Positions 26,668 to 34,915 are shown, counted from the stretch's first letter. The stretch: 64,000 nucleotides of DNA from Silvibacterium bohemicum (GCF_001006305.1 NZ_LBHJ01000003.1:857709-921708), one strand, 5' to 3'. A program made the numbers and translations. Notes: generated from the sequence alone by a model not told the origin.

Positions 26668-27375
26668 CTATGTACGGCCTCCCTGGATGAATTGAATGAG
26701 CGTTTCGGGGAGCGCGATGAGCGAGTCCTTCGGGAACGTCACGCGCTTGCTCGCGAGCGCGCTCCACAGACCGTCGAAACCGCCCTTGTGCCGGGTGAGC
26801 CGGCCGACATTCGAGTGCGAGAAGTTTGATTCATAAAATCCCTGTTCCCACGATGCGATTGCGGCGACCGATGCGCTCTCCGGCCTGCGCATGGAGCCTG
26901 TGCAGACGGAGCCGTTATGCGAGAGATTCCAGAACGGCGCCACCGCGAGCTTTGAGGTGGCAGTCGGTCGCTTGTTCTCGATCAGTGCACGAATTCGCAG
27001 GCTCCCCTCCGAGACATGCCATACAAGCGGCGGTTGTGGGAAGACCTTGCCATTGAGGTGCTTTACCTTGCCTTCGGAGTTCTTGTAGAACATCGCCCGG
27101 CGGCGCTGGGGCGTCCACCATGCGATCATGCGGTCGCCTTTCGCGAGGACATTGTCGGGCAGGATCTCTGCCTTCACGTTGCCGCCCACGGACCGGACAA
27201 GGGCATCGATAAAGCTCACCGTCAACTGCTGTGCGGGACCAAGGACTGGAGGCGCACTCTTGGAGAGGGTTACCTCGTGCCTGGTGACGAAGCTCGTGCC
27301 GCGTCCCTGGTAGACCAGCAGAGCATCATGCAGCTCGAAGTGATAGTTCTCCCCGATCGACGTCTCTACGTTCAT
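26668..27375 (-). CDS. PRTRC system protein B (E2-like)
   Basis: A 235-residue protein of the PRTRC B family, which has been linked to prokaryotic E2-like (ubiquitin-conjugating) folds. The segment PFWNLSHNGSVCTGSMRRP at 147-165 has Cys158 in the position of an E2 active-site cysteine. The start matches the family (MNVETSIGENYHFELHDALL). It overlaps the upstream F gene by 50 bases and ends two bases before the ThiF start. Inference from family: it would accept the ubiquitin-like protein from ThiF and pass it to a target. No E3 or target is visible. Confidence 0.82.
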   Translation of the reverse strand: MNVETSIGENYHFELHDALLVYQGRGTSFVTRHEVTLSKSAPPVLGPAQQLTVSFIDALVRSVGGNVKAEILPDNVLAKGDRMIAWWTPQRRRAMFYKNSEGKVKHLNGKVFPQPPLVWHVSEGSLRIRALIENKRPTATSKLAVAPFWNLSHNGSVCTGSMRRPESASVAAIASWEQGFYESNFSHSNVGRLTRHKGGFDGLWSALASKRVTFPKDSLIALPETLIQFIQGGRT

Positions 27376-28462
27376 GGTTCGACCCCCAGTTTTGAATGTC
27401 CTCGACCAGTTGGAATAGCTCGCAGTTGAAGAGGATGAAGCGTTCTACGATTCGCTTTGCCTGGCGGACTTCGGCGTCGTCGTGTGGTGAGAACACGATC
27501 GACAGCGCTGGCTCGGGCGAGGTCTCCAGCATGTGCTGGCTTTCCTCATCGAAGCACGCCGCGATGGCATCGTGTTGTTTGAAGACAACCAGCAGCGAAG
27601 GCAGGGGCAGGGAATCGTAGTAGCCGTCGGAGAGGTCCTTGCCCGACTTCGGGTAGAGGCGGGAGAGCGTCTGCATCCGGCGTAGCCTCGCGATCCATGC
27701 TCCGAACTTCCCATCCATGTGCTTGAGAAGGAGGCGGCGGTCCTTGATTTTCCGGTCTCCATGCTTGAGCGTCTTGCGAATGCACTCCGGCAAAGTCTTC
27801 TTGACCTCAGGGAACTCGTATTGCTCTCGGGCTTCCTCATCTTCCTGATCCGCCCATTCGTGCAGCTGTTCTTCATGCATCAGGGCATCGTCGTGGTTGT
27901 AGACGCGCATGACGCGATAGAGCGCACTCGTGAGCTGCCAGTAGAAGGCGGCTCCCAGGCCTCTCTTTTCCTTCTCAAGGGCCTCGATCGCTTCGCCAAT
28001 CTCGAAATAGCCGCAGTTTCCGGAGTTGATGAGGACCGCGAGTTCACGCGACTCGAGACCACGGTCATAGCCGTACCGCTCGATAACATCACCGACCTGA
28101 AGATGGTATTCAAGGTTGCGTTCGAGCAGATCGATCCGCTCGTCGGTGATCGCAGCGCGTAGGACGTTCTGCACGAACCGGTTGCCGCTGTCTCCCGCGT
28201 TGCTCCAGTGGGACGGCTGGCCGATTCCGCAGCGCACAAGGCAGGCACACAGATCGTAAAGCAGCTCAGAATGGACTTCGTGCGCGTAGAAGGTCGGAAC
28301 ACCATTGAAGGTGGGAAGGGCGTGGCCGAATTGCCCCGCGAGTGTCTCTACGCGAGCGGTGGGAGCAACTCGGAAGGTGGCAGCAGTCTCGGGTCTCCCG
28401 GACTGATGTAGTGATGTGCTGCGGACGCGACGGCCTCGGAGAGGTTGCGGGACTCTTTGCAT
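27326..28462 (-). CDS. PRTRC system protein F
   Basis: A 378-residue protein in the position and of the length of PRTRC protein F. It is helical, with charged segments (ADQEDEEAREQYEFPEVK) and a repeated acidic/basic mix; no catalytic motif is visible. Typical family strings include FVQNVLRAAITDERIDLLERN and AFYWQLTSALYRVMRVYNH. A GTGAGG site lies eight bases before the ATG at 28462, which overlaps the preceding small gene by 115 bases, and its end overlaps the start of B. Its role within the ubiquitin-like system is unknown. Confidence 0.72.
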   Translation of the reverse strand: MQRVPQPLRGRRVRSTSLHQSGRPETAATFRVAPTARVETLAGQFGHALPTFNGVPTFYAHEVHSELLYDLCACLVRCGIGQPSHWSNAGDSGNRFVQNVLRAAITDERIDLLERNLEYHLQVGDVIERYGYDRGLESRELAVLINSGNCGYFEIGEAIEALEKEKRGLGAAFYWQLTSALYRVMRVYNHDDALMHEEQLHEWADQEDEEAREQYEFPEVKKTLPECIRKTLKHGDRKIKDRRLLLKHMDGKFGAWIARLRRMQTLSRLYPKSGKDLSDGYYDSLPLPSLLVVFKQHDAIAACFDEESQHMLETSPEPALSIVFSPHDDAEVRQAKRIVERFILFNCELFQLVEDIQNWGSNHERRDVDRGELSLRAA

Positions 28463-28581
28463 TTCAGATGCCTCACCAGGAGTTCGTTCGGGCCACTGGG
28501 AGGAGCATTGGCCTTGGCCGCAAAGAGCGCCAACAACTCCTCCCTGGTGATTCCGTTGGTGCCTTCGTTTGGCCCCGTCAC
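28348..28581 (-). CDS. Hypothetical small protein between PRTRC C and F
   Basis: A 77-residue protein starting at GTG 28581, three bases after the protein C stop codon, with GAGG just upstream. It has an N-terminal helix (TREELLALFAAKANAPPSG). The long overlap with F (115 bases, different frame) is unusual, but the C-terminal codons still read like protein. No family recognised; it could be a PRTRC accessory gene or an artefact of overlapping frames. Confidence 0.45.
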   Translation of the reverse strand: MTGPNEGTNGITREELLALFAAKANAPPSGPNELLVRHLKCKESRNLSEAVASAAHHYISPGDPRLLPPSELLPPLA

Positions 28582-28584
28582 GCC

Positions 28585-28800
28585 TCAGCCTTTCGTGCCG
28601 ATGGCGCGGTCGAAGGTGTAACGGAGGGCGGAGCCGGTCGCGTCGGGGCCGGTCATGGTTGCGGTTGCGATCTCCGGATAGCTCGGCGTGAGGAAGTCGC
28701 GAACTTCATCGACGCTCATCTCGGGCGCGGGATCGGGGATGCGAACTCCGTTGAAAAAGAATTCGCGCAGCAGAACTTCCGTCTTGAGGGCGGTAGCCAT
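28585..28800 (-). CDS. PRTRC system protein C (ubiquitin-like)
   Basis: A 71-residue protein of the PRTRC C / Prok_Ub family, a small beta-grasp ubiquitin-like fold. Matching parts are TEVLLREFFFNGVRIPDPAP, then MSVDEVRDFLTPSYPEIATA and the final FDRAIGTKG. The chain ends in Gly71 directly, as a mature ubiquitin-like protein would, so no peptidase would be needed to expose it. An AAGGAGAAG site precedes the ATG. It is probably the substrate activated by the ThiF protein encoded in the same operon. Very short, so family assignment rests on length, context and the conserved C-terminus. Confidence 0.85.
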   Translation of the reverse strand: MATALKTEVLLREFFFNGVRIPDPAPEMSVDEVRDFLTPSYPEIATATMTGPDATGSALRYTFDRAIGTKG

Positions 28801-28866
28801 AACGGGCTTCTCCTTGGATTGAGTTGAGGGTGGGTGCAGCGGTGTGATCCGGCTGACGTTTTGGGT

Positions 28867-29325
28867 CTATCGGTCGGCTGGATGAGGTCTGGAGGCCTGC
28901 ATGCGATTCCAGAAGTGATCGGCGATGGCGGGATTCATACTGAGGCGCAACAAATCGAGCGTCTCGCTCTCTGTGAGTTCCGCGACGAAGAAAGGCTCTC
29001 CGAGCCGCAACGCCCTCGCCGCGCGGTGGTTCCCATCAATCAGGGGCTTGCCGCAACCGGCAGGTAGCGTCACCATGATGCCGTGGCCCGCGTTCGTCGG
29101 CACGTGCCACAGATGGCTCTCTAGAATGCGGGCGTGTTCAAGCCACTGCGCCAGCGCAAGGGGATCGACACGGATCAGGTCATGCTCCAAGGCGAGCTTG
29201 TGCGCAACGCGGATGTTAAAGCGCAGCGAGAGTAGCTCGAAATACTCGTCGCCGGGCATGTCTTCGCCCCCGATGACCGGGCAGCGTGGGCAGTCGTTGT
29301 GATGGTGGAGGCGGAGTCTGGACAT
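28867..29325 (-). CDS. ParB/Srx-like domain protein
   Basis: A 152-residue protein whose centre resembles the ParB/sulfiredoxin-like fold: VTLPAGCGKPLIDGNHRAAR, then ALRLGEPFFVAELTES. The GNHRA box is the usual nucleotide/DNA-binding loop of that fold. It opens with a Cys/His cluster (HHHNDCPRCPVIGGED) that could bind zinc. An AAGGAGAC site precedes the ATG. It lies upstream of the PRTRC C gene in the same direction. It is shorter than typical partition ParB and lacks a helix-turn-helix, so it may be an accessory enzyme rather than a partition protein. Confidence 0.55.
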   Translation of the reverse strand: MSRLRLHHHNDCPRCPVIGGEDMPGDEYFELLSLRFNIRVAHKLALEHDLIRVDPLALAQWLEHARILESHLWHVPTNAGHGIMVTLPAGCGKPLIDGNHRAARALRLGEPFFVAELTESETLDLLRLSMNPAIADHFWNRMQASRPHPADR

Positions 29326-29405
29326 AGGTCTCCTTGCGGGCGACGAAGGGAGCGGTTGCCGCCAGATTCGCGATGCATGGTTGGAGAAGTTGCTTGCTGT
29401 GCTGG

Positions 29406-29960
29406 TCAGAGCTTGGGAAGGGCTTGCTGGAGGTAGCCGACGTACTTCCGCGAGACCACCGTCAGGTCCGCGGAGCAGCCTGTGTCATCGGCCGAGTCAA
29501 CGAGGTCTTGAAGGATCTCCTTCAGGCGCTCATCGGCGTAGTGATCGCTGGACCAGCTTGGACCGGGATTGAGAACGACGTCGTCGGCCGCTTCGACCGC
29601 ATTGTCCTTGACGAAGATGCAGCCACGGTCATCGACATCGGATGAGTCCCAGGAGACCTCGCCGTTCAGAACATAACCGAGTGGCTCAAGATAGTGCTGG
29701 ACGAGCAGGACGAGCCATAGCCTCAGTCCGTGGTCGCTCTCATCCTCATCAGGCAGGATCGTCGACCTGTCCTCGGAGAGGACAAACAGGTTCGAATATC
29801 CTGGCAGATCGGGTTCCTCGCTGGCTGCGACCCTCGCGAAGATGGGCTCAGTGAATTCGTTGCGCTCCTTCTTTGAAAAGGCGAGAACGGCTGCGGCGTG
29901 CTCTTCGGACAGAGGCGGGGTGATCTGGATCTCCCCTCGGTAGTAGACGGAGTATGGCAT
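29406..29960 (-). CDS. Hypothetical protein of plasmid/element type, 184 aa
   Basis: A 184-residue acidic protein beginning MPYSVYYRGEIQITPPLSEE, a start seen in small proteins of mobile elements and actinobacterial phage-like regions (pattern Y-x-G-x-I-x-I-x-P-x-L). It contains WLVLLVQHYLEPLGYVLNGEVSW and several Asp-rich loops. AAGGAAG lies before the ATG. No enzymatic motif visible. It lies in line with the ParB-like and PRTRC genes, and likely belongs to the same long minus-strand transcript. Confidence 0.6.
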   Translation of the reverse strand: MPYSVYYRGEIQITPPLSEEHAAAVLAFSKKERNEFTEPIFARVAASEEPDLPGYSNLFVLSEDRSTILPDEDESDHGLRLWLVLLVQHYLEPLGYVLNGEVSWDSSDVDDRGCIFVKDNAVEAADDVVLNPGPSWSSDHYADERLKEILQDLVDSADDTGCSADLTVVSRKYVGYLQQALPKL

Positions 29961-29983
29961 GGTCTTCCTTTCCAGGGAGATGC

Positions 29984-30517
29984 TTAGAAAAGGCTCCCTT
30001 GAACGGGTTCGAAAGGTGCAATCAATGGCTGGGGATCTGTAGGTTCGGTCACAAAGGCAGCTTCCTCGATGGCGTCAGCCCCGGGATTCGCGGGAGCGCG
30101 ATACTTGGCCTCAAGCCGCGTGAGGACTGCCATTTCGGTGGTGCGCAGCTCTTCTGCGGCCCTCAGCTCGTAGAGAGCGAGATAGTTTCTTGCCCGGACC
30201 TGCTGCTTGATGACGCGCTCCACATCGGAGTACGTGAATGTCGGATCGCCCCAGCAAGGCCAGGCTAGTGTGTGCTTCAGAAATTTGAGCCTGTCTCTGT
30301 CAGTCGTGAACCAGGTCTCGTAGAAACCGTGGATGTCGTAGTGGGCGATGTGTCCGAAGCAGTTGGAGAGGCGTTGGTAGAAGCTCTTGGTGAAAAGGCT
30401 TCTCTTCCATTCTGACTCGATGAAGTTGAGAACTGCATTTCCGAAGGTGGCTTTGTCTGCGGCAGTATTCCATTGAGTGGCGACGAACTGGGAAGCATCG
30501 AAGGGTTTGGCTGGCAT
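29984..30517 (-). CDS. Hypothetical protein, 177 aa
   Basis: A 177-residue helical protein, possibly the first gene of the long minus-strand run that leads into the PRTRC genes. It contains YQRLSNCFGHIAHYDIHGFY and ARNYLALYELRAAEELRTTE and an acidic C-terminus ending in GSLF. A strong terminator lies directly upstream, so it must have its own promoter in about 15-90 bases or be read through. No family recognised. Confidence 0.55.
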   Translation of the reverse strand: MPAKPFDASQFVATQWNTAADKATFGNAVLNFIESEWKRSLFTKSFYQRLSNCFGHIAHYDIHGFYETWFTTDRDRLKFLKHTLAWPCWGDPTFTYSDVERVIKQQVRARNYLALYELRAAEELRTTEMAVLTRLEAKYRAPANPGADAIEEAAFVTEPTDPQPLIAPFEPVQGSLF

Positions 30518-30528
30518 AAGGATTCCAG

Positions 30529-30562
30529 AAAAAGCAAAGCGGCCAGACTTGGCCGCTGCTTT
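30529..30562 (-). terminator. Rho-independent terminator, minus strand
   Basis: On the minus strand an AGCGGCCA/TGGCCGCT stem (30550-30557 with 30538-30545, loop AGTC) is extended by partly paired GCA/TGC bases and followed by TTTTTC. It ends the T4SS/HNH transcript after the small gene at 30611-30868. Confidence 0.75.
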
Positions 30563-30610
30563 AGGCGAGAGATGGTGGTTGCGAATGAGTGCTCGCTCGA
30601 TCCTGCTGGG

Positions 30611-30868
30611 CTAGCTCGAAGCGTTGGCCGTAATCTCCTTGCGTGCCGGAGCGGGCTGCACCAGCTTCGGCTGTTCGAAGAACGGGGAGTTCTCGCCCTT
30701 GCCGACGAGGTCGATGAACTGCAGCTCCAGCTTCCCGGACTCGATGATCGTCTGCGCCGTCTCGTAGATCGCTTTGGCGCGTTGCACTTCCATTGGGTGG
30801 TCCGGGTCCTTGAGTGCCTCGATGGTCTCAAAGAGATGATTGCGAAGGTCTGTGATTTTGTTCTTCAT
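30611..30868 (-). CDS. Small phage-type helical protein, 85 aa
   Basis: An 85-residue protein opening MKNKITDLRNHLFETIEALK, then MEVQRAKAIYETAQTIIESG. This pattern is common in phage and prophage genes that directly follow HNH endonuclease genes, as it does here. AAGGAAAA lies before the ATG. It overlaps the HNH remnant's stop region by 41 bases. Function unknown; the phage-like gene order suggests that a phage segment was joined to the element at the VirB4 break. Confidence 0.6.
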   Translation of the reverse strand: MKNKITDLRNHLFETIEALKDPDHPMEVQRAKAIYETAQTIIESGKLELQFIDLVGKGENSPFFEQPKLVQPAPARKEITANASS

Positions 30869-31140
30869 CGATTTTCCTTATCTGGCGCTTGAGCGAGGCA
30901 CCGAGTCGGATGAGTTCGGTCAGCTCCGGCGGGTAGTTGTGAATCGTGTTGCGTCGCATCAGCTCTCGGCGAGAGATGAGTTCGAAGTTGTCGAGGGCAA
31001 CGTGCGCCTTGTTGCCGTCCTTGAATGCAACGGCAAAGCCATTGGGAACCGGCCCGTGGGCCTTTTGCCAGATGAGGATGTGTTCTCCGACCCAGTCTCT
31101 GGGCGGATAGCCTGTGTCGGACACCTTGCGTTGCAGGTAC
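30828..31140 (-). pseudogene. HNH endonuclease C-terminal remnant
   Basis: The frame reads YLQRKVSDTGYPPRDWVGEH, then HGPVPNGFAVAFKDGN, ALDNFELISRRELMRRN, which is the second half of a phage-type HNH homing-like endonuclease (the H-N-H core and the LISRRELM box). The N-terminal DNA-binding part is missing. Upstream of about 31140 the sequence switches to VirB4 in another frame. It has no own start codon with a ribosome-binding site. Confidence 0.72.
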
Positions 31141-32160
31141 CTGCAGCAACTGGGCCTGCGCTACTTCAGCCTCCGCATTAATCTTGAAGTTTCCGTTCGC
31201 ATCCTTCTGGGCAGCGGTCATCTTTTGAAGCCGCTTCTTGTATCCCTTCAGAACTTTCACTTGATCTGGAACCAGAACTTGACCGCTCACCACGACAGGG
31301 AATCCAAGAGTGGAGAATTTTTGCAGCATTCCTGGGAACGTGGCGTCGGGAAGTTCCTTCAGGCTGATGACTGAATAGAGGTATCCGTCTATGTTGAGGT
31401 AGCTCTCTGTCTCATTAAGGATGCTGGACTGTGTCACCTGTTCTCGCGCGCTGCGATACTCCAACGTCTCTTCGCCCGGGATGTAGCTACGATAGGTTCG
31501 GCGAGTGGGGTGTTGGGAACTCTCCAAAGCCTCGAACAGCTCCTGCGTTGAAAGTCGGCGCGGACCAAGAGACGCCACCTCCATCGAACCTTCAACACCA
31601 CGAAGTAACGATTCAAACTCGGCCAGAAATGTCTCATGTTCTTTGCGCAGGCGCTGGATCACCTTTTTCTGTCCCATCGTGAACGCGCCAAGCTTGCGGT
31701 TCTGCTCCGCCGAGTGATACAGCTTGGCGTGGATCCTGGGATCCCAGATGTAATAGACATGGAGCCTCGGCTCGAAGTAGTAGCCTCCTTCCTCTTTCTC
31801 GCGCCACATATTTAGCCGGTGCGCATCAAGAGCCATGACTTCCGATTGCTCTGCACGACCCTGATCGATGTAACTATCAAGCAGGCTGCCGAGATGTTCG
31901 GAGATTTCATAGCGAAACTGAATGCGCATGCTGACATCTGGAACTCCGCGTAACAGAGCTTCGAGTTGAGACTTGCTACGATTCCGGTCATCGTCGGTTG
32001 CGAAGTAGGACTGGATGCCTTTCAACTCATAACCGGCAACGAACGCTCCGTTCGTCCGCACCATAATGTTGTCGCCCATCGGGAGGTCACGCAGAGGGAA
32101 GAGCTCGCACATGGCAGGAACCTTCAACGTTTTGTCGTGTTGTGCGTAGGTCATTGGCAT
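31141..32160 (-). pseudogene. Truncated VirB4-like T4SS ATPase (N-terminal 340 aa)
   Basis: The first 340 residues of a VirB4/TraC-type conjugation ATPase. The family N-terminus (MCELFPLRDLPMGDNIMVRT, NGAFVAGYELKGIQSYF) is well preserved, but the chain stops being VirB4 after AEVAQAQLLQ. The Walker A and B ATPase domain (normally in the second half of about 800 residues) is absent. The frame continues for 91 codons that are only the HNH region read out of frame. GAAGGAGAAG precedes the ATG, which overlaps the preceding 65-residue gene. The product cannot power secretion, so the T4SS is broken here unless another copy exists. Confidence 0.78.
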
Positions 32161-32348
32161 GACACTTCTCCTTCGTTCAATCGAGATTCCTGCTCACAGA
32201 GACCACGTCTTGCTATCTCAGTCAGAGGGACAATGTCCTCATGGAATTGAGCCGCGAAGACAACGCTGGCAAAGACAGCCTTGGCAGCTTCAGTGTCAAG
32301 ATGCATCGCAACCGAACCGTCGTGTCGAGTCGTGAATGACGCATTCAT
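32151..32348 (-). CDS. Hypothetical T4SS-operon protein, 65 aa
   Basis: A 65-residue protein starting four bases after the VirB3-like stop codon, with GGAGGAG before its ATG, and overlapping the VirB4 start by 10 bases. The tight spacing marks it as part of the conjugation operon. No membrane segment; unknown function. Confidence 0.55.
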   Translation of the reverse strand: MNASFTTRHDGSVAMHLDTEAAKAVFASVVFAAQFHEDIVPLTEIARRGLCEQESRLNEGEVSCQ

Positions 32349-32352
32349 CTCG

Positions 32353-32697
32353 TCACTCCTCCTCGTCAGCGATGTAAGGCTGCACTAGTTGGGAATCTCG
32401 CTCAAGTGCGCACCACGCCTTGGGCGCCAGAATCGAGCGAACAAGATCCGTGAGATAGCCCTTCGGTTTGCCATACTTGAAAAGGATCAAAAACGGCACC
32501 GCCAGCAACGGAACTACAAACTCCATGAAAACGTTGAGCGGCATCCCGAATACTTGCGCGCTACTCCCCGCAAAATGGGCAAGCAGGTTCATCAGCGCTG
32601 CGAGGGCAAGAACAAGTACCAGGTCCTCGAATTCGAGCCCTAAGAAGGTGACCTTTGTGTGAAGGTTCCGATGTACTGGCGTCAAGTCAAGACTCAT
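32353..32697 (-). CDS. VirB3/TrbD-like T4SS protein
   Basis: A 114-residue inner membrane protein starting MSLDLTPVHRNLHTKVTFLG, directly after AAAGGAGG. Two hydrophobic segments at about 25-45 and 52-72 (LEFEDLVLVLALAALMNLLA and VPLLAVPFLILFKYGKPKGY) match the VirB3/TrbD layout. It is followed by the small gene and VirB4, the standard VirB3-VirB4 order. VirB3 helps anchor VirB4 and the pilus assembly complex. Confidence 0.72.
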   Translation of the reverse strand: MSLDLTPVHRNLHTKVTFLGLEFEDLVLVLALAALMNLLAHFAGSSAQVFGMPLNVFMEFVVPLLAVPFLILFKYGKPKGYLTDLVRSILAPKAWCALERDSQLVQPYIADEEE

Positions 32698-32707
32698 ATG
32701 ACCTCCT

Positions 32708-33157
32708 TTAGATCCCGTGCGCATTTGTAACCATGGACTCGGCAAGACGAACGATCCCGGAGATCATCAACGCCCCTATTGCTGCGATGAACTTGCGGAT
32801 CCACGTCGAGCCTGGGTAGATCTCTGAAACCACGCCGCCCATGTGGATGGCCATCGCTCCTAGTTGGGTTAGCGCAAACATAGGGAGAATGACGTTCGCT
32901 ACAAAGTTGACGAGGCTCATAACTGCGGTCCAGTACGCATCCGCATTAGTCGGCCCTGCGTTCTGTACAAAGCCCTCAAGCGCGCGGAGAATGCCTGAAC
33001 ACATCAAGGACGCGAAGCCGCCGTACAGTAGCGGCTCAAAGGGTCCACCCTTGCTATAGCGATAGACCGCGCTGGCGAAGAACAAGCCAGCCATCGTAGG
33101 CATCATGGTGTTTCCCGCCCACGACGCGAGGTGTGTAAGTGCGCCATCGAGACTCAT
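32708..33157 (-). CDS. T4SS polytopic membrane protein
   Basis: A 149-residue membrane protein with about four hydrophobic segments (for example FVANVILPMFALTQLGAMAI and KFIAAIGALMISGIVRLAES). AGAGGAATG lies before the ATG. It is next to the VirB3-like gene and is probably a pilus or channel component (VirB2- or VirB6-like). Exact VirB assignment is uncertain. Confidence 0.55.
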   Translation of the reverse strand: MSLDGALTHLASWAGNTMMPTMAGLFFASAVYRYSKGGPFEPLLYGGFASLMCSGILRALEGFVQNAGPTNADAYWTAVMSLVNFVANVILPMFALTQLGAMAIHMGGVVSEIYPGSTWIRKFIAAIGALMISGIVRLAESMVTNAHGI

Positions 33158-33167
33158 CGCATTCCTC

Positions 33168-33566
33168 TCACGCAGCCATCGCTTGAAACAGTTTGAGAAG
33201 ACCGGTCACGCTTAGGAACGCGATCGCAGCGAACACAAGCCGCGTCCATGGTCGGTGTCGTATGAAGTTGACGACGGCCCCGACGCAGGCGAGCCCGGCC
33301 GCCGCAGGCATAATCTGGCCGACGATGTAGTTCCAGAGCGACGTGAGCATATCGGTCGTCGCATACTCGCCGCCGGAGTTCCAGCCTTGCATCAACTGCA
33401 TCGTCGCTGACAGTGTCATCAGAAAGATGGCTGCGACGATTGACCCGAGGGGGTTTTCACCAGCGGCTCCATCAAGCGCAGCTTTGAGGACGAAATAGGC
33501 GGCAATTACTGGAACCAACTTCGCTACAACAATCTGGGTTACAAAGTTCTTGAAGACGGACTCCAT
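33168..33566 (-). CDS. VirB2/TrbC-like membrane protein
   Basis: A 132-residue protein with hydrophobic segments near 8-28, 43-60, 85-103 and 108-128, small residues in the helices, as in T4SS pilin-like or channel subunits. It lies ten bases upstream of the other polytopic protein in the same operon. Ribosome-binding site is weak, suggesting coupled translation from the small frame upstream. Function inferred from context. Confidence 0.5.
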   Translation of the reverse strand: MESVFKNFVTQIVVAKLVPVIAAYFVLKAALDGAAGENPLGSIVAAIFLMTLSATMQLMQGWNSGGEYATTDMLTSLWNYIVGQIMPAAAGLACVGAVVNFIRHRPWTRLVFAAIAFLSVTGLLKLFQAMAA

Positions 33567-33660
33567 GTTGGCCAGCCAGCTTGTGCCAACCGAGCGCCAG
33601 CAAACCTACCGATTTCTGGGTGCTTTCGGTGCTGACTTGCAGGTCTTGTTGGACATTCAT
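33472..33660 (-). CDS. Possible small leader gene of the T4SS operon
   Basis: A 62-residue frame beginning MNVQQDLQVSTESTQKSVGL that overlaps the VirB2-like start by 95 bases. GGGG lies before its ATG. The first 30 residues look protein-like; the rest is antiphase to the next gene. It may be a true small gene that couples translation, or a frameshifted N-terminus of the next gene. Confidence 0.3.
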   Translation of the reverse strand: MNVQQDLQVSTESTQKSVGLLALGWHKLAGQHGVRLQELCNPDCCSEVGSSNCRLFRPQSCA

Positions 33661-33847
33661 CGTTGACCCCGCGTAGTTGAGGTTGAAAAAAGAACAAGGC
33701 TCTGCTGGAAAAGCAAAGCGGCCGCGATCGTAGAGACATCACGCGGGATATATCTATTGAAGGATCAGGATTCGGTCAAACGCGGACAGTAACGGGAGAA
33801 GGGAACAGGTGCCCGCTCGCAACTTCAAGCTGGCGAATCAGTGGATG

Positions 33848-34780
33848 TCACTTTGGTTCGCGAGCGAGGTCACTCACCAACAGACCCGTGAGGAGGATGC
33901 TGCAAAAGACCTGCAGGCATACGAGCAGACGAACAGTCGTTGAGTTGGGCGAGATATCTCCAAAGGTCGCCGTGGTCGCGGCTCCTACGCTGAAATAAAG
34001 AAAATCACCGTAGCCGAGACGTTTTTGTAAGGCTGTTCGATACTCTTCGAATGCATCGTAGATCTCTGCGTGAGCATGATCGGTCGCCAGTTGCTCCTGG
34101 TAAACTTTGTCGCGAAGTAACTTTGTTTGGGCCTCTTGTTCGATCCAATGTTGCTGATCGGGTTGTTTCTGAAACTCAGTGAGGTGCTGTAAGCCGTACT
34201 CACGAGCTTCGTACTCTGCTCGGGCTCGTTCCGCTTCAGACTTCGCAAGTTGGACGCCCAGATTCGCATGAGCTACTGCTGCTGGCCCGGAGGGCAGATC
34301 ATCCTCGGTCTTGGCATTGCTGGCTGCCAGGATCGCATTCATTTGTTGCCGAATGGCATCAGACTTTGCCTTCGCTGGGGCCTGCCTATCCGACACGAAC
34401 AGCTCGTACTGCTGCCACTGAGCTCGTTCAAATGACGTGTAGTTCGTTTTGAGCGATGTCTCTCGTTTCGAGAGATCGGCCTCGTCGCCTTTAAGCTTGA
34501 CGGACAAGGCCTGAAACTCCTGGTACACCTTGTCAATCTTCTCCGCTGAGTCCTGCTGATCCCGGGTCAACGTCAATCCGGGTAAGGGCTTTTTGTCCGA
34601 GTACGTTGAGTACGCGAGTGCGATGCGTTCGAGATCAAGAGGCAGGACATTCACTCCGGATTGCAGTCGGAAGTAGTCCGGCCGGTTTAGCCAGATGAGC
34701 TCATACACGCCGGCCATCACGAAGGTTAAAGCCAGGAAGAGCAGCAGTTTCGGAATGGGCGAACGAGTCAGTCTGGTCAT
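33848..34780 (-). CDS. Ion channel protein with large coiled-coil insertion
   Basis: A 310-residue membrane protein. TM1 is at about 11-30. A soluble stretch of some 220 residues, strongly helical and charged (Gln/Glu/Ala/Arg rich), follows, then a pore region SVGAATTATFGDISPN with the TATFGD filter, which resembles the TVGYGD filter of potassium channels, and TM2 (LLVCLQVFCSILLTGLLVSD). The layout is two membrane helices with the pore before TM2, but with a very long segment between them. K+ or nonselective cation conduction is inferred from the filter. It sits next to the integrase inside the element; whether it is defence, toxin-like, or cargo is open. Confidence 0.7.
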   Translation of the reverse strand: MTRLTRSPIPKLLLFLALTFVMAGVYELIWLNRPDYFRLQSGVNVLPLDLERIALAYSTYSDKKPLPGLTLTRDQQDSAEKIDKVYQEFQALSVKLKGDEADLSKRETSLKTNYTSFERAQWQQYELFVSDRQAPAKAKSDAIRQQMNAILAASNAKTEDDLPSGPAAVAHANLGVQLAKSEAERARAEYEAREYGLQHLTEFQKQPDQQHWIEQEAQTKLLRDKVYQEQLATDHAHAEIYDAFEEYRTALQKRLGYGDFLYFSVGAATTATFGDISPNSTTVRLLVCLQVFCSILLTGLLVSDLAREPK

Positions 34781-34915
34781 AAGCTCCTGAACTGGAGGAA
34801 CTGGAGAGTCGGGCGTCCGCCAATGTCATGATTTTCGCATCCGGGCTCTCTGGTGTTTTTAGTCGGAGCGACCCATGTAGCTATGGGATCGCCCCGGCTC
34901 GGGTGAAGTTCGCCC

